A stretch of 64,000 bases of DNA from Ga0077560 sp046330435 (GTDB taxonomy: Bacteria > Actinomycetota > Thermoleophilia > Miltoncostaeales > Miltoncostaeaceae), in contig JAXLST010000013.1 of NCBI GenBank assembly GCA_046330435.1, positions 101,850-165,849 of the forward strand. Reading direction: 5' to 3'. Shown here one piece after another: positions 57,714 to 64,000 of this stretch. How positions within the stretch are numbered: position 1 is the stretch's first letter; every line of letters starts with the position of its first letter. Both the position numbers and the translations under genes were made by a program. The notes beneath the pieces are model-generated. The model was not told the origin of the DNA. It worked only from the letters and a program-made list of their open reading frames with translations, and searched no databases.

Positions 57714-58919
57714 CTACTTCGTGGAGGAGCTCCCCGGCGGGCGGATCGTCCCGTCGGCGGAGACCCGGGCCGCGGTGCGGCCGAAGTCGTCCCGCGAGAG
57801 CGTCGCGACGCGTGACACGCCGTCGCCGCCGGGCTGCGGGGCGCCGCTGCCCACCAGCACCGTGGGCTTCAGGGCGCCCGACACGAACCGGCCGTCGGCG
57901 CGCAGCGTCACCTGCAGCACCCCGCTCACCCCGGACGCGCCGCTCAGGCTGAAGGCCTTCCAGCCCAGGAAGTTGCCGAGGCTGTAGGCGATGAGGCGGC
58001 CCTTGTAGAACTCCATGCCGCGCAGGACGTGGGGGCCGTGACCCACCACCAGGTCCGCGCCCGCGTCGATCGCCGCGCGGGAGAAGGCCTTCACGTTGCC
58101 GCGGTTCTCGCCCAGGAAGTACTCGGTGCCGGGGCGCACGTGGGTGGCGTCCCGCCCCTCGGCCCCGGCGTGCATGCTCACGATCACCAGGTCGGCCTCC
58201 GACGCGGCCTTCGCGACCAGGCGCCGCACCGCCGGCAGGTTCTCCATGCGGTTGCCCCACCTGTACGTCGTGAAGCCCAGCACCGCGACCTTGGTGCCGT
58301 CCACGTCGAGCACCGCGTAGCGGCCGGGCCGGCCGGTCTCGGCGAGCTTCGCGCGCCTCAGGGCCGCCACGGTGTCGGACACGCCGACGTCGCCGAAGTC
58401 GTAGCCGTGGTTGTTGGCCAGGTTCATCACCGTGTAGCCGGCGCGGGTGAGGTTGGCGACGTACGACGGCGGCGACCGGAACGCGAAGCAGTTGGCGCTG
58501 CCCGCGCCGCACTTGGAGGCGCCGCGCGTGGTGAGGGTCCCCTCCAGGTTCCCGAACACCACGTCGCCGGTGAGCAGCGGGGTGACCTGCGAGAACAGGC
58601 TCCGGCCGCCGTCCGGCGGCAGGCCGAACTGCGGCGTGCCCATCATCACGTCGCCGGTGGCGGCGATGCTGATCCGCCGGGTCGGGTCGGCGGGGGTGCG
58701 CGGCGGCGGGAGGGCCCGGGTGCGGGTCGTCCCGGCGGTCCCGCCCCCGGCGTCCGCCGACGCGGTCCCCGCGCCGTCGCCACCGCCGCCGCCGGCCACG
58801 GCGACCACCCCGGCCACCACGACGCCCAGCACGGCGAGGGCCCCGACGCGGCGGCGCATGATCACGCGGCGCCGGGCCTGGCGCCGGCGCTCCCGCAGCT
58901 CGTCGGGGGACCTGGACAC
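57714..58919 (-). CDS. CapA-family metallophosphatase-like secreted protein
   Basis: A 401-residue membrane-anchored protein with a basic N-terminus and one helix (about 25-43). The CapA/PgsA-type metallophosphoesterase fold shows ISIAATGDVMMG, VVFGNLEGTLTTRG, MNLANNHGYDFGD near 170, VSMHAGAEGRDATH near 260 and VVGHGPHVLRGMEFYKG. Such proteins are linked to poly-gamma-glutamate or surface polymer handling; no PgsB or PgsC gene is near. GTG 58919 is chosen because TACATT ends 7 nt before it; a TTG nine bases earlier overlaps that -10 element. Confidence 0.87.
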   Translation of the reverse strand: MSRSPDELRERRRQARRRVIMRRRVGALAVLGVVVAGVVAVAGGGGGDGAGTASADAGGGTAGTTRTRALPPPRTPADPTRRISIAATGDVMMGTPQFGLPPDGGRSLFSQVTPLLTGDVVFGNLEGTLTTRGASKCGAGSANCFAFRSPPSYVANLTRAGYTVMNLANNHGYDFGDVGVSDTVAALRRAKLAETGRPGRYAVLDVDGTKVAVLGFTTYRWGNRMENLPAVRRLVAKAASEADLVIVSMHAGAEGRDATHVRPGTEYFLGENRGNVKAFSRAAIDAGADLVVGHGPHVLRGMEFYKGRLIAYSLGNFLGWKAFSLSGASGVSGVLQVTLRADGRFVSGALKPTVLVGSGAPQPGGDGVSRVATLSRDDFGRTAARVSADGTIRPPGSSSTK

Positions 58920-58926
58920 GGGGCTC

Positions 58927-58932
58927 AATGTA
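58927..58932 (-). promoter_or_regulatory. -10 element of the CapA gene (leaderless)
   Basis: TACATT on the minus strand fits TANNNT and ends 7 nt before GTG 58919. Confidence 0.45.
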
Positions 58933-58963
58933 CGCGCACCCGCCGTGGCGGCGCCAACGTTCC

Positions 58964-58969
58964 TAGACT
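58964..58969 (+). promoter_or_regulatory. -10 element of the HAD phosphatase gene (leaderless)
   Basis: TAGACT fits TANNNT and ends 8 nt before ATG 58978. This and the CapA element share a 58-bp divergent spacer. Confidence 0.45.
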
Positions 58970-58977
58970 GAACGGCG

Positions 58978-59607
58978 ATGGCGCCACCGGATCAGCAGCG
59001 GGACGCACCGGTCGAGCGGCTGGTGCTGGATCTGGGCGGGGTGGTGCTGACATCGGCGATGCCCCGGATCGTGGCGGAGCTCGCCGGCACCTCGGGGCGC
59101 AGCGAGCAGTCGTTGTGGCGGTACTTCAACGAGCGGCTGTTCCACCCCTTCTGGAGCGGCGCGATGGACGTCCAGACCTTCTGGGCGGAGTTCACCGCGC
59201 ACGCCGGGGTGCCGGGCGCCGAGGGGCGATGGGAGCGGGAGCTGGTGCCGTCGATGCTGCGCCTGCGGCTCCCGGCCGAACGGGTGCGCCGCTGGGCGGC
59301 CCGGGTGCCGGTGGGGGTGCTGTCGAACCAGCGGGCGGAGTGGGTGCGGCCCGTCCTGGAGCGGGAGGGGCTGCTGGACCTTCTCGGCCCGGTGTTCATC
59401 TCCTCCGAGACGGGCCTGCTCAAGCCCGCCCACGAGGCGTTCGCGCAGCTCACCGCGCTGGGGACGCCCGCGGACCGCATCCTCTACGTCGACGACCGCC
59501 CGCAGGCGGTGCGCGCCGCCGGGGAGCTCGGCATCGCCGCGATCCAGGCCGACCCGGACGGCGCCTGGGCGGACCGCGTGGACGAACGGCTGGGGACGGC
59601 GCCGTGA
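58978..59607 (+). CDS. HAD-superfamily hydrolase (subfamily IA)
   Basis: A 209-residue phosphatase-like enzyme. Motif I is LVLDLGGVVLTSA near residue 16 (nucleophile Asp; the usual second Asp is Gly, as in YihX-type enzymes), motif II VGVLSNQ, motif III ETGLLKPAHEAF and motif IV ILYVDDRPQAVRA. The FWSGAMDVQTFWAEF cap is helical. Substrate unknown, likely a sugar or nucleotide phosphate. Its stop overlaps the methyltransferase start as GTGA. Confidence 0.85.
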   Translation: MAPPDQQRDAPVERLVLDLGGVVLTSAMPRIVAELAGTSGRSEQSLWRYFNERLFHPFWSGAMDVQTFWAEFTAHAGVPGAEGRWERELVPSMLRLRLPAERVRRWAARVPVGVLSNQRAEWVRPVLEREGLLDLLGPVFISSETGLLKPAHEAFAQLTALGTPADRILYVDDRPQAVRAAGELGIAAIQADPDGAWADRVDERLGTAP

Positions 59608-60401
59608 GCGGCGGCTCCCCCCGGGAGTGGGACGCGGCGGCCTACCACCGGCTGTCGGACCCGCAGTTCGGGTGGGGGCTCCGGGTGCTGCACCGGCTGC
59701 GGGCCCGCGGCGACGAGGACGTGCTGGACGCCGGGTGCGGCAGCGGCCGCCTCACCGCCGAGCTCGCCGCGGCGGTGCCGGACGGCACCGTGCTCGCCGT
59801 GGACGCCTCGGTGCGGATGGCCGAGGAGGCCCGCCGCAACCTCGCGCACCTGGCCCCGCGCGTCCGGGTGGCCGTGGCCGACCTCCTGGACCTGGTGCTC
59901 GACGACCCGGTGGACGTGGTGTTCAGCACCGCCGTGTTCCACCACATCCCCGACCACCCCCGCCTGTTCCGGGTGCTGCTGGCGTGCCTGCGCCCCGGCG
60001 GCCGCCTGGTCGCCCAGTGCGGCGGCGGGCCGAACCTGGCGGGTGTGCGGGCCATGGTCGCCGACGCCGCCGGTGAGGACGACCGGCTGGCCGCGCTGCG
60101 CGGGTGGCCCGGCCCCTGGGAGTTCGCGGACGCCGCCACCACCGCGGCCCGTTTGCGCGGCGCCGGGTTCGCGGGGGTGCGCACCTGGGTGGAGCCGGCG
60201 CCGGTGGACCTGGGCGACGCCGGGCGCTTCCGCGAGTACACCCGCACCGTCACGCTCCGCGCGCACCTGGCCCGGCTGGGGGACGACGCCGCGCGCGACG
60301 CCCTGCTGGACGCCGTGACGGCGCGCAGCGGGCGGGCGGAGGCGCCGTTCACGCTCGACCACTGGCGGCTCAACCTGGAGGGCGTCCGGCCCGGCGGCTG
60401 A
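59604..60401 (+). CDS. SAM-dependent methyltransferase (trans-aconitate methyltransferase-like)
   Basis: A 265-residue methyltransferase. EWDAAAYHRLSDPQFGWGLR opens it as in Tam-like enzymes, motif I is VLDAGCGSGRLTAEL near residue 40, then VLAVDASVRMAEEARRNLA and VFSTAVFHHIPDHPRLF. GTG 59604 overlaps the HAD gene stop. The substrate is probably a small acid, which remains a guess. Confidence 0.82.
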   Translation: MSGGSPREWDAAAYHRLSDPQFGWGLRVLHRLRARGDEDVLDAGCGSGRLTAELAAAVPDGTVLAVDASVRMAEEARRNLAHLAPRVRVAVADLLDLVLDDPVDVVFSTAVFHHIPDHPRLFRVLLACLRPGGRLVAQCGGGPNLAGVRAMVADAAGEDDRLAALRGWPGPWEFADAATTAARLRGAGFAGVRTWVEPAPVDLGDAGRFREYTRTVTLRAHLARLGDDAARDALLDAVTARSGRAEAPFTLDHWRLNLEGVRPGG

Positions 60402-60495
60402 AAACGGTTCCAATCGGGTGTTGAGCGTTCGGAACACCGGACCGATACATCCCCTGAGGGTCCATCCCCGTTCCCGACCCGCCCTCACTCCCCGC

Positions 60496-61968
60496 ATGCC
60501 GACTCCCCGCATCGGCCCGCGATGGGTGCTGCCCACCGCCGGCTTCCTGATCGCATTCTTCGCCCTGCTGCCCGACGGACCCCGCGGTCACGCGCCCGGG
60601 TCCCTGGTGCAGGGCCTCGCCGAGGTCGCCGCGGCGGTCTCGTGCCTGCTCACGGCCCGCCACGTGCGCGGCCGCGCCCGCACCGTGTGGGCGCTGTTCG
60701 CCGCCGGCCTGTCCTGCTGGGCCCTCACGGACCTCACCGCCGCCGCCCTGCTGGCGCGCGGCACGGAGCTCCCCGTGCTGGGCCCCCTCGACATCGGCTG
60801 GATCGCCTTCTACCCGCTGGTCCTCACCGGTGTGGTGCTGCTGTACGAGCGCCTGCGTCCCGAGCGCGGCTGGCAGGGCCTGATGGACGCCCACGCGCTG
60901 GTCATCGGCGTGGCGTGCCTGGCGTGGGTCACCACCCTGCGCCCCGCGGTGTCCGACCGCGACACGCTCGAGGTGACGGTCTCCGCGCTGTACCCGGCCC
61001 TGGACCTGCTGTCCTGCGTCGGCCTCGGCTGGGTGCTCATCCGCCACGGCCGCAACACCCCGGACTGGATGCGCTGGATCGTGGCCGCCGTGGGCTGCCA
61101 GGCCGTCGCCGGCCTCGCGGCCCTGGAGGGCTCGGCCATCGGCATCTCGTCGGTCGAGGCCCCCGTGACCAGCGCCGCCTACGTGATGGCGTCGCTCATG
61201 TGGGTGTCCGCCGGCCGCCGCCGCCGGGCGAGCCACGAGCGCAGCTGGCGCCCCGGCGTGCACAGCGCCCCGCCGGCCTGGAGCCGCGCCCTGCCGTTCC
61301 TGGGCGCCGGCGCCGTGCAGTTCGCGGCGTTCCTGTCCGGCAACCGCATCCTCGGCCTGGTGGCCGGCGCCGTGTGGTGCCTGGCCGGGCTGCGCATCGT
61401 CGAGACCATGCGCATCAACCAGCGCCTCATCGAGGAGCGCGACCGCCTGCTGGTGACCGACCCCCTCACCGGGGTGAACAACCGGCGGTACTTCGAGGCG
61501 GAGCTCACCCGCGCCGCCGCCCGGACCATGCGGTCCGGCGAGCCGCTCGCGCTCATCTCGTTCGACCTGGACCGCTTCAAGGCCGTGAACGACACGTTCG
61601 GGCACGGCGCCGGCGACGACCTGCTGTCCGCCGTGTCGGCGGCGGCGACCGGCGTGATCCGCGCCGGCGACGTCCTGTGCCGCCTCGGCGGCGACGAGTT
61701 CGTCGTGATCGCCCCGAACGCCGACGGCGACGGCGGCGCGCAGATCGCGGAGCGCATCCGGGTCGCGGTGCACGAGGCGGCGGAGGCCGTCATCCCCGGC
61801 GGCGGCGTCACCAGCTCGCTGGGCGTCGCCTCGATCCCGCAGCACGGGCTGCACCCCACCGACGTGCTGCTGCACGCCGACGAGGCCCTGTACACGGCCA
61901 AGTCGGCCGGGCGGAACTGCGTCCGGGTCTACGACCCGGCGGAGAACCCGCTGCTGGTCGCCGACTAG
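60496..61968 (+). CDS. Membrane-bound GGDEF diguanylate cyclase
   Basis: A 490-residue protein with about eight membrane helices (residues 1-300) and a C-terminal GGDEF domain (about 325-485) that makes c-di-GMP from GTP. TDPLTGVNNRRYFEAELTRA and FDLDRFKAVNDTFGHGAGDD lead to CRLGGDEFVVI, so the active site is intact. RAGD lies five residues before GGDEF, a product-inhibition I-site. No PAS or other sensor is evident; the membrane part is presumably the sensor. ATG 60496 is the likely start; TTG 60418 would add 26 residues. Promoter-like TTGAGC and TACATC occur between them. Confidence 0.85.
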   Translation: MPTPRIGPRWVLPTAGFLIAFFALLPDGPRGHAPGSLVQGLAEVAAAVSCLLTARHVRGRARTVWALFAAGLSCWALTDLTAAALLARGTELPVLGPLDIGWIAFYPLVLTGVVLLYERLRPERGWQGLMDAHALVIGVACLAWVTTLRPAVSDRDTLEVTVSALYPALDLLSCVGLGWVLIRHGRNTPDWMRWIVAAVGCQAVAGLAALEGSAIGISSVEAPVTSAAYVMASLMWVSAGRRRRASHERSWRPGVHSAPPAWSRALPFLGAGAVQFAAFLSGNRILGLVAGAVWCLAGLRIVETMRINQRLIEERDRLLVTDPLTGVNNRRYFEAELTRAAARTMRSGEPLALISFDLDRFKAVNDTFGHGAGDDLLSAVSAAATGVIRAGDVLCRLGGDEFVVIAPNADGDGGAQIAERIRVAVHEAAEAVIPGGGVTSSLGVASIPQHGLHPTDVLLHADEALYTAKSAGRNCVRVYDPAENPLLVAD

Positions 61969-61978
61969 GCGACCGCCC

Positions 61979-62007
61979 GGGAGGCGGGGATCCGCGCCCC
62001 GCCTCCC
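61979..62007. terminator. Bidirectional 11-bp hairpin terminator
   Basis: GGGAGGCGGGG at 61979-61989 and CCCCGCCTCCC at 61997-62007 pair perfectly with a 7-nt loop, between the convergent GGDEF and ahcY genes. Confidence 0.65.
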
Positions 62008-62019
62008 GTGGTGATGCGC

Positions 62020-63474
<1,455 letters not shown>

Positions 63475-63485
63475 GTCGGTCTCCG

Positions 63486-63863
63486 TCAGTTCGTCGGTGA
63501 TGGTTCCGGGCGGGCCAGCAGGCGCATGTGCTTGGCCTGCTCGAAGCGCAGCCAGTCGTCCGCCGGGACCTCCTCGGGACGCGTCGCGGTGGCCTTGAGC
63601 CATCCGTCCACGTCGCGCGCGAGCCCGGGCTCGGTGCGCATGCGCAACGCGAAGCCGATCTCCGCGAGGCCCACCTCGTGGGCGTCGAGCAGCTCCCGCA
63701 GGGTGCGGAGCCGCTGGAGCTCCGGGGCGCCGTACAGCCGGTAACCGGAGGGGGACCGGGGCGGCACCACGAGCCCGGCGGACTCGATGTAGCGGAGCAT
63801 CCGCGGGGACCAGCCGGTGGTCTCGGCGGCCTCCTGGACGGTGAGGGCATCGGTCGTCGCCAT
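63486..63863 (-). CDS. MerR-family transcriptional regulator
   Basis: A 125-residue regulator with an N-terminal winged helix (LTVQEAAETTGWSPRMLRYI, GLVVPPRSPSGYRLYG) and a C-terminal helical segment (LRTLRELLDAHEVGLAEIGF, LRMRTEPGLARDVDGWLKAT). The C-terminal half has no cysteines typical of metal sensors. ATG 63863 precedes the DNA-binding domain; an upstream start would add 14 residues. It lies 11 bp before ahcY on the same strand and so may control it, for example in response to SAM-cycle state. Confidence 0.85.
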   Translation of the reverse strand: MATTDALTVQEAAETTGWSPRMLRYIESAGLVVPPRSPSGYRLYGAPELQRLRTLRELLDAHEVGLAEIGFALRMRTEPGLARDVDGWLKATATRPEEVPADDWLRFEQAKHMRLLARPEPSPTN

Positions 63864-63877
63864 GCGCGCCGCGGACG

Positions 63878-63895
63878 TTAGCACGACCGTGTCAA
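63878..63895. promoter_or_regulatory. Imperfect dyad upstream of merR-ahcY
   Basis: TTAGCAC-GACC-GTGTCAA has half-sites agreeing at 5 of 7 positions and contains a TTGACA on the minus strand. It lies just before the merR gene and could be the MerR operator. A -10 is not clear. Confidence 0.3.
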
Positions 63896-63909
63896 GGTTC
63901 CGCATCTAC

Positions 63910-63958
63910 GAGCGCCCGGCCAGGCAGGCGCTTGGCGCTTGGCGTGATCCGGGCGCTC
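63910..63958. repeat. 10-bp inverted repeat upstream of merR
   Basis: GAGCGCCCGG (63910-63919) and CCGGGCGCTC (63949-63958) are exact complements separated by 29 nt that hold two copies of GGCGCTT. A distant operator pair or the terminator of a gene outside the window are both possible. Nothing codes here up to the right edge. Confidence 0.3.
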
Positions 63959-64000
63959 AGTGATTCGGAACTTTTGTCGCGCCGGTTTTTCAGAACCGTT

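Overview
The window is a GC-rich, tightly packed bacterial chromosome segment of the actinobacterial type. Codon third positions are almost all G or C, coding density is very high, and neighbouring genes overlap as ATGA, GTGA or TGATG. The gene set (CcmABCD, an A2-type cytochrome oxidase, a CobA-HemD fusion, TetA-like and EmrB-like MFS proteins, an actinobacterial LexA-type box) suggests Actinomycetota, perhaps Thermoleophilia. The class is an inference. I see no rRNA, tRNA, insertion sequence, prophage or CRISPR array. I found no gene-free stretch longer than 300 bases; the longest are about 180 to 230 bases.

Layout. 1-4.2 kb: end of an MFS exporter, an Ldh2-type dehydrogenase, a methyltransferase and ilvD. 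4.2-6.8 kb: a four-gene minus-strand operon with two glycine-rich exported proteins, ApbE and a heme membrane protein. 6.9-16.5 kb: beta-propeller protein, holin-like protein, ATP-dependent DNA ligase, a secreted protein, a methyltransferase, a large LuxR regulator and a DctP-like lipoprotein. 16.5-33.5 kb: a nearly unbroken minus-strand respiratory block. It encodes the 69-aa membrane protein, heme O synthase, an MFS protein, oxidase subunits II, I and III, a cytochrome c lipoprotein, SDR and VanX-like enzymes, a UbiA prenyltransferase, CcmABCD, then tetrapyrrole synthesis (siroheme enzyme, HemA, HemC, CobA-HemD) and a SAM hydrolase-family protein. Heme synthesis, heme export and attachment, quinone side-chain attachment and the terminal oxidase therefore lie together.

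33.6-38.6 kb: a frameshifted FAD oxidoreductase and glcDEF. 38.6-44.5 kb: a 976-aa secreted protein, a SplB-like radical SAM gene behind a LexA-type box, and two membrane proteins. 44.5-49.3 kb: MoxR, DUF58, two VWA proteins and an HtrA-like protease in one operon. 49.3-52.2 kb: a small protein and a large helicase. 52.5-55.8 kb: a LytR_C protein, a luciferase-like monooxygenase fused to an acyl-CoA ligase, and a small partner. 55.8-64 kb: phosphotransferase, epoxide hydrolase-like protein, CapA protein, HAD phosphatase, methyltransferase, diguanylate cyclase, AhcY and a MerR regulator.

The most notable points are the monooxygenase-ligase fusion, oxidase subunit I carrying a duplicated stress-protein-like C-terminal domain, a hemC without a normal start codon, a recurrent TANNNT element 6 to 9 nt before start codons (leaderless transcription), and a perfect LexA-type operator at the radical SAM gene.
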